Shown: positions 24,701-30,365 of the stretch, piece after piece
Layout of the letters: every line of letters begins with the position of its first letter
How positions within the stretch are numbered: the stretch's first letter is position 1
Assembly: GCA_022818135.1 (NCBI GenBank)
Contig: JAFMSR010000002.1
Coordinates: forward strand, 45,211,699-45,275,698
Length of the DNA: 64,000 nt
Direction: 5' to 3'
Source of the DNA: Saxidomus purpurata
Taxonomy: Eukaryota; Mollusca; Bivalvia; Venerida; Veneridae
Notes under the pieces: generated by a model
Seen by the model: the letters and a program-made list of their open reading frames with translations, nothing else
What the model was told of the DNA's origin: nothing
Databases searched by the model: none
Made by a program: the position numbers and the translations under genes

Positions 24701-27700
24701 AATTTTTTTAGCATAAATATATTCAAATTTATGTTGAATTTGGTTAGTTTGAGAAAAAAAAAAAAAAAAAAAAAATTCCCTACCTACCCTATTTTTTTTG
24801 GACATGAAACCTGAAACATTTGATACACATACTTTGCCCAAGGAAAGATATAAATATAAGACCTATTGTATTACATTTGTGAAATATTTGCATTAAAAAT
24901 TATATATTTAGATGGAATTCATTAGAAATTCAAGTTTGAAAAGATATTATTACCTCCCTTTATCTATCTTGGATGCGCAACCAAGATAGATTGGAAATAA
25001 AAGAATTCAGAAGCTACACATAGGTTTAAAACTTGCATTTTAGTTCAGAATGTTAAAATATTTGTATATCTATTCAATTCAAATGTAAAAGTAGAAATTA
25101 TATTGAAATAAAAAAGAAATACTCAACGTTTTAAATACTTTCATATTAAAGGGGAGTAATAACAAAATTTTATAAAAGTTAATAAAATGTAAATTTCTGA
25201 TAGGGATCTAACTCTATGTAATGGGTCTTTTTGTTCATTAAATAAATCCAACAGAATATACAAAAAGTAAAAATTGTCATAAAATGTTGCTTAAAAGTAA
25301 TTGACCACCTTAAAAGCTGCCTTACCAATGGCCCAAGTGTGGCAGGAGTCAGAACAAAGTTTAACCAATGCCATCTGTCACTGTTTGCGAGACATCTGTC
25401 ACTGCTTGTGAGATATCTGTCACTGCTTGTGAGGTATCTGTCACTGCTTGTGAGATATTTGTCACTGTGAGATATATGTCAGTGCGTGTGAAGTATCTGT
25501 CACTATTTGTGATAATTCTGTCACGGTGAGGTATCTGTCACTGCTTGTGAGGTATCTGGCACTGCTTGTGAGGTATCTGTCACTGCTTGTGAGATATTTG
25601 TCACTGCTTGTGAGGTATCTGTTACTGTTTGTGAGAATTCTGTCACTGCTTGTGAGATATCTGTCACTGCTTGTAAGGTATCTGTCACTGCTTGTGAGGT
25701 ATCTGTCAATGTTTGTGATAATTCTGTCACAGTGAGGTATCTGTCACTGCTTGTGAGGTATCTGTCACTGCTTGTGAGATATTTGTCACTGCTTGTGAGG
25801 CATCTGTTTCTGTTTGTGAGAATTCTGTCACTGCTTGTGAGATATCTGTCACTGCTTGTAAGGTATCTGTCACTGCTTGTGAGGTATCAGTCAATGTTTG
25901 GGAGGTATCTGTCACTGCTTGTGAGATATCTGTCACTGCTTGTGAGGTATCTGTCACTGTTTGTGAGATATCTGTCACTGTTTATGAGGTATCTGTCACT
26001 GTTTGTGAGATATCTATCACTATTTGAGAGATTTATAAAAGCTTCATTGAATATTTTAGCATGAAAAAACAGAACAGAAAGAGATTACATGGAAAAAAGA
26101 AAAGAGCAGTAAATCCATAGTTTAGGGTGATAGCAGCTAGTAGATACTGATTTATGACTTTAGGGTATTTATCTGTTTGTGACAGGAGCCGGTTTTCCAA
26201 ATGCTGTGCTAGAACAATTCTTGTATTATGGATTTGGGATGAATCTACATATGTGCAAACTAAATTATTTATGATACCTTGCTTTGTGCAAGGGGGTGGA
26301 GCTTTAAACTGTACTATGTCTGAAATAGAGAATAGTTTCAATAGAGTAGTATAGGAAATTGGACATGATACAAATCAGATAGAGAACTGTTTGCTAATTT
26401 ATGTTATTAGTGACCAAACAGTTCTCTATCAGTAATGATTATTCAATAATGTAATTATTCTCGCAAACAGTACTATATCTATTACATACTTGATTTATCT
26501 ATTTCAATTATATTTCCTCAAGCCATTTACCAAAAATAATAAATTTACACAGTGAAACCTGTCTCATCTGGAATCCTTTTAGACCACATTGCTATGCTGG
26601 TTGAAGCAGGTTTCTGGTTAAACTAGTGTTTCCATTATACAATACATTGTAGGGTTTAATGTTTTGTTATTTTTAGCTCACCTGGCACAAAGTGCCAGAG
26701 TGAGCTATTAGGATCACATTCCAGCCGCTGTCCGTCTGTGTACCATTTCCTTCAAATGACATCTCATCTGAAACCACTGGCTTATGTTGATAAAACTTTG
26801 CAAGGATGTTCCTTGCATGAAGCTCTATCAAAGTTGTTCAAAGAACTGCCTTCCATGCAGAACTCTGGTTGCTATGGCAACAAATAGGAAAACTTAAGAA
26901 TTCTTCTTCTCTGAAACCACAAGGCCTAGAGCTTAGATATATAGCATGTGGCATTGTCTAGTGGACCTCTACCAAGATTGTTCAAGTTATGACCCCAGGT
27001 CAAAATTGACAAATCCAAGGGGTCACTTAATTTTACATAGGTTTATGTAGGAAAAACTTTAAAAATCTTCTTCTGAATCGCAAGGTCTAGAGCTTAGATA
27101 TTTAGCATGTAGCATTGCCTAGTGGATCTTTACCAAGATTGTACAAATCATGACCCCCGGGTCAAAATTAACCCTTCCCATGAGGGGGGGGGGGGGTCAC
27201 TTGATTTCACATAGGCTTATTTAGGGAAAACTTTAAAAAACCACAAGGCCCACAGGCAGAGCTTAGATATTTGGAATGTTATTAAGCATTGTGTAGTTGA
27301 CCTCTAGAATTTTGTTAAAATCATGACCCCTTGTATTATAGTCAATGGTAGTCAGGTGAGCGATATAGGGTCATCTTGGCCCTCTTGTTATATTTGCGAC
27401 TGTATATGTAGTTTGCAAAAAATTGTATGATCCTTTACAGTAAACCCTGTTCTAACGCACAATGCTCTATAATGTAATCGTTACTGATCCTTCGATTTTT
27501 GCAACTTTATGTATGTTATTGAACTGTCGCAAATTTAAATGACGTAACCAGTCAGAAACGAAGTTACATTGATAGTGCGTTAAAATATATGTTACTGTGA
27601 CTTGAAGAATGTGGCGGATTGAGTTTTTCGTTAAAATCAGGTACCCAATAAGGCAGGATTTACTGTATTATTTTTACTCTGTTTAGCGACCAGCAGGACC

Positions 27701-27807
27701 CATTTACCCGCCAGCCCTTGACGTTAGATATGGTGATACCACAAGATGAACTCAAAAAGAAAATACACAGCTGGATTGAGGAGCAGAGAACTAGAAGATT
27801 ACAGTAA
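475..27807 (+). CDS. UBE4A: Ubiquitin conjugation factor E4 A (U-box E3/E4 ligase), C-terminal 503 residues in eight exons
   Basis: Join 475-731, 3650-3816, 6086-6278, 14801-14914, 19754-20005, 20454-20705, 24216-24373, 27687-27807. The family (yeast Ufd2, animal UBE4A/UBE4B) elongates ubiquitin chains on proteins handed to the proteasome: a helical Ufd2 core followed by a C-terminal U-box that recruits E2. The visible product covers the end of the core (residues 1-425, counting from Met at 477) and the U-box (about 427-500). Diagnostic blocks include [58 protein letters not shown] and [19 protein letters not shown]. These fit UBE4A rather than UBE4B, notably [14 protein letters not shown] and GRSYS. 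Reading phase agrees at every junction with no internal stop, so the gene looks intact. Animal UBE4A is about 1,070 residues, so roughly half lies upstream. Introns reach 8.5 kb because of mobile-element insertions. Confidence 0.96.
985..1022. repeat. GGGTA-type microsatellite
   Basis: Imperfect GGTAG/GGGTA units (AGATAGATAGGTAGGGCAGG, then three GGTAG units). The position fits the 3' simple-repeat tail of the minus-strand LINE. Confidence 0.7.
1534..2464 (+). mobile_element. Helitron-like element H1 inserted in the LINE
   Basis: Starts TTATACTCCCAAAACGAAGT, followed by a GGTTGGTCGGTCGGTC-type microsatellite. The core is tandem copies of about 146 bp (marker AACTTGAAAACTACTGGTTG). It ends with TTTCGGGGGTATTAATCAC...GTGATAGCTCTAG. 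ATACYCCCRAAA at the 5' end is the reverse complement of TTTCGGGGGTAT near the 3' end, and ATCAC-ATTTA-GTGAT forms a hairpin just before CTAG. LINE coding sequence resumes on both sides with no target duplication (TTT^TTAATTTT), as expected of Helitron-type insertion. Confidence 0.8.
2823..3490 (-). pseudogene. Reverse transcriptase fragment of the LINE (YADD catalytic box present)
   Basis: About 220 residues stay open on the minus strand. In order: the QSEFRGG/STDTCF motif, the AFDTVD block holding the first metal-binding aspartate, [14 protein letters not shown], the [20 protein letters not shown] motif B region, and the YADDSA catalytic motif C. Everything upstream (AP endonuclease, RT motif 0) is absent and the C-terminal part is separated by an insertion, so this is a dead copy inside a UBE4A intron. 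The surviving frame suggests moderate age. Confidence 0.88.
3650..3816 (+). CDS. UBE4A: UBE4A exon b
   Basis: The acceptor is TTTATATTTCAG ending at 3649; the donor is ATCAAG|GTATGTG at 3817. It starts in phase 0, matching exon a, and ends after two bases of an Arg codon completed by exon c. It encodes residues 86-140, with [20 protein letters not shown] and [16 protein letters not shown], the well-conserved UBE4A block preceding the long core helices. Confidence 0.93.
3975..4906. mobile_element. Non-autonomous pogo/Tigger-like DNA transposon
   Basis: The ends are CAGTAAAACCTCGATAACTC and, inverted, GAGTTAACGAAGTTTTACTG, flanked by TA at 3973-3974 and 4907-4908. The TA target and CAGT(A)AAACC ends suit the pogo/Tigger branch of Tc1-mariner. 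The 932-bp interior has no recognisable transposase. It carries extra copies of the CTCGAGTTATCCGG motif at about 4020-4052 and 4755-4875, so both subterminal regions are rich in a putative binding repeat. Confidence 0.82.
5026..5661 (+). mobile_element. Helitron-like element H1
   Basis: Starts TTATACCCCCGAAACGAAGT, has a GGTTGGTCGGTCGGTCGGGT microsatellite, three core repeats of about 140-146 bp, and ends TTTAGTGATAGCTCTAG followed by TTTT. Same terminal organisation as the copy at 1534. Lies in the intron between exons b and c. Confidence 0.8.
5662..6085 (+). other. Intron remainder before exon c
   Basis: No repeat family or coding segment recognised. It ends in the TTGTTTATTGCAG acceptor of exon c. 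Confidence 0.6.
6086..6278 (+). CDS. UBE4A: UBE4A exon c
   Basis: The acceptor is TTGTTTATTGCAG; the donor is GTCAAG|GTGATT at 6279. The first base completes the Arg codon of exon b; the exon then reads [20 protein letters not shown] and [20 protein letters not shown], followed by [20 protein letters not shown] and [12 protein letters not shown] is near-identical to vertebrate UBE4A. Ends in phase 0. Confidence 0.95.
6559..7109 (+). mobile_element. Helitron-like element H3, degenerate copy
   Basis: Begins TTAGCTCAAGTGCCAGGG and shares with the next copy the blocks GATGTTCCTTGCATGAAGCT and CACAAGGTCTAGAGCTTAGA. It ends in a degraded CCATGAGCTACCCTTG. It abuts the following H3 copy head-to-tail. 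Confidence 0.65.
7112..8326 (+). mobile_element. Helitron-like element H3, long copy
   Basis: Starts TTAGCTCACCTGGCACAAAG, with CCGTTGTATGTCCGTCCGTC near the 5' end. The core has five to six tandem units of about 165 bp (marker CATAGGCTTATATAGGAAAA; ACCACAAGGC.TAGAGCTTAG). It ends CAGGTGAGCGATATAGAGCCATCATGGCCCTCTTAG. GCTCACCTG at the left is the reverse complement of CAGGTGAGC at the right, and GGCCAT-C/ATGGCC-type pairing makes a terminal hairpin. Confidence 0.8.
8526..9960 (-). mobile_element. CR1/L2-like LINE remnant with TTATTA tail
   Basis: Minus-strand reading from about 9960: [20 protein letters not shown] (RT motif 1), then [35 protein letters not shown] and [14 protein letters not shown] (catalytic YADD, about 9570). 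Next come [15 protein letters not shown] (about 9170) and [15 protein letters not shown] with [13 protein letters not shown] (8788-8990). It closes with AATAAAG and a TTATTATTATTATTA tail at 8526-8548. In-frame stops (for example after GKWLE at about 9875) and frame changes at about 9230-9510 and 8990-9009 show it is inactive. The 5' end, endonuclease included, is missing. Confidence 0.83.
9512..9814 (-). pseudogene. Reverse transcriptase palm fragment
   Basis: One hundred open residues with the [16 protein letters not shown] region, the [20 protein letters not shown] motif and [12 protein letters not shown]. Part of the LINE at 8526-9960. Its sequence differs clearly from the RT at 2823-3490, so the two are separate LINE lineages or old insertions. 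Confidence 0.85.
9961..11469 (+). other. Intron sequence without recognised features
   Basis: I see no coding block, terminal repeat or tandem structure. Short open frames on both strands have no family resemblance. Confidence 0.5.
11470..11965 (+). mobile_element. Two H3 Helitron-like fragments
   Basis: H3 core sequence (ACATAGGCTAATATAGGAAA, ACCACAAGGCCTAGAGCTTA) is followed by one 3' end GCCATCTTGGCCCTCTTG at 11725. A second core piece then ends GTGAGCGATACAGGGCCATT ATGGCCCTCTTG at 11965. The AGGGCCAT-T-ATGGCCCT hairpin is perfect in the second. Both lack the H3 5' end. Confidence 0.75.
12847..13746 (-). mobile_element. Helitron-like (pearl-type) element H5, full length
   Basis: In minus sense it starts TTATGCCCCCGAAGGGTGGC, followed by a CCGTCCGTCCATCTGTCCGT microsatellite (13681-13712 as ACGG units). 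It then has four to five tandem units of about 180 bp (markers GACACGTCGTCTTGATGTGC and CAAAGTTACAGTCCGGACAC in plus sense), and ends TTTCGGGGGCATTCGTCACT...GGACAGCTCTTG. The ACGG tract beside a tandem core is the arrangement I know from bivalve pearl elements. Nested inside the element at 12244-14672. Confidence 0.8.
13681..13712. repeat. ACGG microsatellite of element H5
   Basis: GACGGACGGACAGATGGACG and continuing GGACGGACAGACGG units directly beside the tandem core. Confidence 0.85.
14801..14914 (+). CDS. UBE4A: UBE4A exon d
   Basis: The acceptor is TAATTTTACTTTCAG; the donor is AAT|GTAAGT at 14915. Thirty-eight codons in phase 0 at both ends encode [20 protein letters not shown] followed by [18 protein letters not shown], the conserved core block NPPLFLRFLNLL...DEA of Ufd2/UBE4 proteins. 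An 8.5-kb intron separates it from exon c. Confidence 0.95.
14915..15467 (+). other. Intron sequence, nothing recognised
   Basis: Short open frames on the plus strand (14971-15159, 15260-15562) have no family resemblance. No terminal repeats were seen before the H6 element at 15468. Confidence 0.5.
16453..17498 (+). mobile_element. Helitron-like element H2 inside H1
   Basis: Starts TTAGCTCGACTATTCGGAGA. The core has about five units of about 160-166 bp (markers GGTTAAAGTTTTGCCTGC and TCAGTAACCACTTATGATAT). The end is AATAGTCGAGCTTGCTGACT TATGGACAGCTCTTG. AGCTCGACTATT and AATAGTCGAGCT are perfect inverted repeats. The H1 phrase GCCCATTT|TTACTTTTCC is restored exactly when H2 is removed, so no target duplication was made. 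Confidence 0.82.
17625..18490 (+). mobile_element. Second H1 element inserted within the outer H1
   Basis: Starts TTATACCCCCGAAACGAAGT within the outer copy's ATGACTAA|TTACAGAGTTATTGCC and ends TTTAGTGATAGCTCTAG at 18490, where TTACAGAGTTATTGCC resumes. Spacing of the marker ACTTGAAAAC here is 146 bp (17679, 17825, 17971, 18117). Confidence 0.82.
18999..19383 (+). mobile_element. H6 3' fragment
   Basis: Core phrases TCTCCAAAACCGCTGGTCAG and TCACTAGGTCAAAGGTCAAG, then the 3' end GTGTATTCATGGCATTCAGT GATAGTTCTAG at 19383. The 5' part is absent. Confidence 0.65.
19384..19753 (+). other. Intron remainder before exon e
   Basis: No repeat family recognised; ends in TTCTCTCATAG, the acceptor of exon e. 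Confidence 0.5.
19754..20005 (+). CDS. UBE4A: UBE4A exon e
   Basis: The acceptor is GCTTCTCTCATAG; the donor is CTTTG|GTAGGT at 20006. Eighty-four codons in phase 0: [20 protein letters not shown], then [40 protein letters not shown] and [20 protein letters not shown], ending LLTL. The charged stretch followed by [11 protein letters not shown] matches the Ufd2 core segment where vertebrate UBE4A has AERIISMLNYFLQHLVGPK. Confidence 0.96.
20006..20453 (+). other. UBE4A: UBE4A intron between exons e and f
   Basis: A compact 448-bp intron without recognised repeats; acceptor TTTTGTTTTTCAG. Confidence 0.85.
20454..20705 (+). CDS. UBE4A: UBE4A exon f
   Basis: Eighty-four codons, phase 0: [88 protein letters not shown] directly continues ...NYFLLTL of exon e as in other UBE4 proteins, and GRSYS..LF is a family landmark. 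The donor is TTTGT|GTAAGT at 20706; a slip two bases upstream (GTGTAAG) would break the frame into exon g. Confidence 0.96.
21424..21508. repeat. AAT-rich microsatellite
   Basis: Imperfect AATAAT units, with AAC/AAA variants, within the intron between exons f and g. Confidence 0.8.
21686..21898 (+). mobile_element. H2-related 5' fragment
   Basis: Starts AGCTCAACTATTTGAAGAAT AAGGAGACTATTGCAC and contains GGCGTCGGTGTCTGCGTT and TTGGTTAAAGTTTT, matching the H2 5' region with divergence. It is cut by the H1 element starting at 21899; I did not find its right half. Confidence 0.55.
21899..22636 (+). mobile_element. Helitron-like element H1
   Basis: Starts TTATACCCCCAAAGTTTAGG, a GGTTGGTCGGGCGGTC tract, four units of about 146 bp, and ends TTTTGGGGGTATTAATCACA TTTAGTGATAGCTCTAG. 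The ATCAC-ATTTA-GTGAT hairpin is intact. Confidence 0.8.
22646..22714 (-). tRNA. tRNA-Thr(TGT)-like sequence, probably a pseudogene
   Basis: The minus strand folds as acceptor GTCAGCT/GGCTGAC, anticodon stem CGAGA-CTTGTAA-TCTCG with anticodon TGT (Thr), and T arm ATCGGGTTCAATTCCCG with a perfect B box GGTTCAATTCC. Length is 69 nt: about three bases are missing between acceptor and D arm, so the A box (normally TRGCNNARNNGG) lacks its first bases, and no CCA is encoded. It starts 9 bases after the 3' end of the H1 element. A decayed tRNA gene or the head of a tRNA-derived SINE are both possible. Confidence 0.6.
23349..23531. mobile_element. Foldback (near-palindromic) MITE
   Basis: The two halves are reverse complements over about 80 bases around a short centre at about 23434-23447. 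Left blocks: CGTGTTATAACATCTGCAGA and TTGGTGCC. Right blocks: GGCACCAACC and TCTGCAGATGTTATAACACG. Outer parts (TTTTTATGCTAGAATAGCGT versus ACATAATTATGGCATAAAA) also pair imperfectly. Similar GAAAAAACGTGTGTTAACGG and ATTATGCACGTTA phrases at 22957-23033 suggest a related second element nearby. Confidence 0.8.
24216..24373 (+). CDS. UBE4A: UBE4A exon g (first half of the U-box)
   Basis: The acceptor is CCTTTGTTACAG; the donor is CTCAG|GTATCA at 24374. Fifty-two codons plus two bases: [52 protein letters not shown]. From [12 protein letters not shown] onward this is the U-box N-terminal half, the E2-docking fold that resembles RING but uses no zinc. The conserved DPIM, DPV.LP and DR..I.RH positions are all present. 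The split codon (AG|C, Ser) is completed by exon h. Confidence 0.96.
25376..26040. repeat. 21-bp minisatellite
   Basis: About 30 copies of a 21-base unit, consensus GTGAGGTATCTGTCACTGCTT, with AGATAT, AATTCT and ATTTGT variants. The unit length is a multiple of three, so long open frames arise on both strands (TDTSQAV or RYLSLLV heptads) without being coding. It lies in the intron between exons g and h. Confidence 0.92.
26378..26430. other. Perfect 16-bp hairpin
   Basis: GATAGAGAACTGTTTG at 26378-26393 pairs exactly with CAAACAGTTCTCTATC at 26415-26430 across a 21-base AT-rich loop. It could be a relic of a small foldback element or a hairpin RNA; nothing else decides. Confidence 0.65.
26673..27387 (+). 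mobile_element. Helitron-like element H3
   Basis: Starts TTAGCTCACCTGGCACAAAG, with GATGTTCCTTGCATGAAGCT, three core units (CACAAGGCCTAGAGCTTAGA) and a 3' end CAGGTGAGCGATATAGGGTC ATCTTGGCCCTCTTG. The terminal hairpin has mismatches. Lies in the last UBE4A intron. Confidence 0.8.
27438..27665. mobile_element. pogo/Tigger-like MITE next to the last exon
   Basis: CAGTAAACCCTGTTCTAACG at the left and GGCAGGATTTACTG at the right are imperfect inverted repeats flanked by TA (27436-27437, 27666-27667). It is 228 bp long with no coding capacity. The right end lies 21 bases before exon h, so the branch point of that intron must fall inside or at the edge of the MITE. Confidence 0.75.
27687..27807 (+). 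CDS. UBE4A: UBE4A last coding exon (second half of the U-box, stop)
   Basis: The acceptor is TATTTTTACTCTGTTTAG. The first base completes Ser, then [20 protein letters not shown] and [19 protein letters not shown] precede TAA at 27805-27807. DPF.R.PLT and ELK.KI..W are the U-box C-terminal landmarks, so the domain is complete. The tail after the U-box is short, as in other family members. Confidence 0.95.
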
Positions 27808-29240
27808 ACAGTAAACCCTGATATTAGTGCATCAGTTGGTAAACATTCAATAAACAGACCTTGCTTTAATGTGATAAAGGACATAAAAAAGTGAACTGTG
27901 ATTCAAAGCAATGAATGTGACAAGAGTGGACACCAGCAGCTGCATAACTTTATTGGAACATATTTTGTAAATGTTGCGTTGGGCATATAGCACAGGTGGT
28001 GGTTGAAGCACAGTTGACATATGTTTAGAATCTATAACACATAAATCATTCCATTATTATTTCATTTTGGATTTTTTTTGTGCACAGCATTGGAAAGGAA
28101 TGTGATCGGGATAGTTTAGACCACATGATTAGTGCTGTCCTCATATCTGTAATCGTCAGTTTGGGTTAGAATCATGCTTGGAAAAGATGTGTGTTACAAT
28201 GTCCGCCCATTAAGGAAAAGATAAATTAGAACTAAAGATGCAGTGCTTTTTGTGATTTTGTCAACGAAGTAAGCAATAACCGTGATCTTAAATTGAAGGA
28301 TGTTGTCCTTCGGACAGGAACAGATACTGAAGTCAGATACTCTTGTTTAGATAATAGAGAATATACTTTGCATCTTCATATGTACAAAAATGCAGATGCA
28401 GTAGTTTCACAATCAACCCTTATTTTAACCTTAAAACGAGTATTTGTTAAAATAATTATTTATATGGAGATGTGTTAGTGTAACAAATAGATAGTTTAAC
28501 TCAGATTTATATAGGTTTGTTTATAAGTACATTATTGTCGCCGCACTGGAGTGTGGCGTACTGTCTGAAATGGGATTTTTTTTTGTATGTGGAGGGGCAC
28601 GTGACTTAAGTTTTTCTCAAGATTATTCGATGCAAGATAATTTTACCCACTGACAAAAAAGGTTTACAGAAAAAGTATTTGTAATATTTTTTTTTTTGTG
28701 TAAAATCTTTTAATTTATTCCCTCGTGTGGTGCACGATTCAAATGGTCAAGGTCTGTTTTGACTGATAAAATATTTGAAACGGGTAGTCTACGGAAAGTG
28801 AATCATAATTTATTTTTAGAAAGTTGAAAATAGTTCTCACATGATGTAAACAATATATTATATATTACTCTTCACCCTCATATTTTGATGGGTGAACTTA
28901 TTTATTATATATTCCTTATTACAATCTTTGTAACATGTTAATGCTCAAACACAATTTAACAGTATTATTAGTTTTGTATTACAAATAAAAAAAATCTACA
29001 TTTCCTTTACTCTTGTTCAATTCTTTAGCGGCGATCTTTGATGCTTTGCATCAGTCATTTTCTTGTTTATTTAATGTTAAAAGATTTTGTGCCAATCTGT
29101 ATATCAGACCAAAAGGTTGTTTATGTACATGTTTATACTTGGTTGAGATTATAGTATAAAATAATTGTTTTAATATATGTTGTTGTTTTTGCAACAATTC
29201 ATGTGTGATGCAAAAATAAATGAATGCTTACATTAGCTCT
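27808..29240 (+). other. UBE4A: UBE4A 3' untranslated region (probable)
   Basis: No coding resemblance follows the stop. AATAAA hexamers at 28984-28989 and 29215-29220 are the best polyadenylation signals in this AT-rich stretch, giving a 3' UTR of about 1.2 or 1.4 kb. The actual cleavage site cannot be read from sequence alone. Confidence 0.6.
29215..29220 (+). terminator. UBE4A: Candidate polyadenylation signal (distal)
   Basis: AATAAA in CAAAAATAAATGAATGC. A proximal alternative is AATAAA at 28984. Confidence 0.5.
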
Positions 29241-29883
29241 CGTCTACTTTTTTTTCCATGTGGCCCCAGATTATCTTTGTGTACATCTGTCTTTTCACAC
29301 ATATGATGAAGGAAAATTGGTTTGCAAAATGTGAATATGACTGCTTATGACACATCATGCCTATAGAACTTGTCTGTAACAGTTAAAGGCCCAGGAGCAC
29401 TTTGGATGTACAATTAATGTGGCTCTTATATCATAAAGAAAGATGTCATACTGGCAAAACTGACCTTTATTTGTCAGAAAAAAACATTCCTTTTAAATGT
29501 TGCTTTTTAAATCGGAAGTGCATGCTATCAGCATAGCGCAGTAATTTTTCAATGATATTGCAGAATATAAGTAGGCTGTCTGACAACACTTTTTTGTGAA
29601 GAAGCACCATAAAAATGAAAGAAATGTGTACCGGTACATCAACATTGATTTAGACTAAATTATAAAAAGAACACAGTTCTATCATTATTCAATCTGTGAA
29701 TTTATTATATCCTACAATGTATAAAGCACTAATTGGATTTTAACCAATTACAATAACTAGATTAATCCTAATGTCAAACTGTGTTTGTAGATGTACGATA
29801 AGGTACAAGTGGAAATTAACTTCGATATGTTATTTAAGAGCTTCTCGATTTAAAATGATTTTCCAACTTTGTAACAGCTAATT
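29241..29883. other. Intergenic sequence, nothing recognised
   Basis: AT-rich without coding resemblance or clear repeats. Confidence 0.5.
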
Positions 29884-30365
29884 TTAGCTATTAGGATCGA
29901 TGAATGTCCGTCGTCTGTCATCCGTCCACACTTAGTTCGTTAACACTCCAGTGGTCACATTTTTGCCTCAATTGTCACGAAACTTGGTCAGGATGTTTGT
30001 CCAAGTAATTACTCGGACGAGTCCAAATATGGGTCATCTCGGATGAAAAACTAGGTCACATGACCCAAAAATAGAAAAATCTTGTTAAGGCTCTAGAGGC
30101 TACTGTTTCAGTCCAAATATCCTGGCAATTTGTCAGAAAGGTTGTTTGGTTGATTTCTAGCTCAAGTTTTAATATGGGTCACCTGGGGTCAAAAACTAGG
30201 TCACACAGCCCAAATATGGAAAAACCTTGTTAACACTCTAGAGGTAACATTTTCAGCCCAAATATCCTGGAAATATGTCAGAAAGGTTGTTTCGATGATT
30301 TCTAGCAACTTTGTTAAAAGCAGTTGTACTCGGGTGAGTGATAAAGGGCCATCATGGCCCTCTTG
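29884..30365 (+). mobile_element. Helitron-like element H4, short copy
   Basis: Starts TTAGCTATTAGGATCGATGA with TCCGTCGTCTGTCATCCGTC. It has the leader TTAGTTCGTTAACACTCCAG and TGGTCACATTTTTGCCTCAA, and about two 145-bp units. It ends ACTCGGGTGAGTGATAAAGG GCCATCATGGCCCTCTTG. GGGCCAT-C-ATGGCCC is the terminal hairpin. Confidence 0.82.

Noticed and set aside
25521..26064. Long open frames with TDTSQAV or RYLSLLV heptads on both strands
   Set aside because: They are produced by the 21-bp minisatellite; frames are open on both strands, and no splice sites or independent coding signal support a protein.
26553..26660. Another pogo-like MITE starting CAGTGAAACCTGTCTCATC
   Set aside because: Only the left end is convincing; no matching right end or TA flank was found before the H3 element at 26673.
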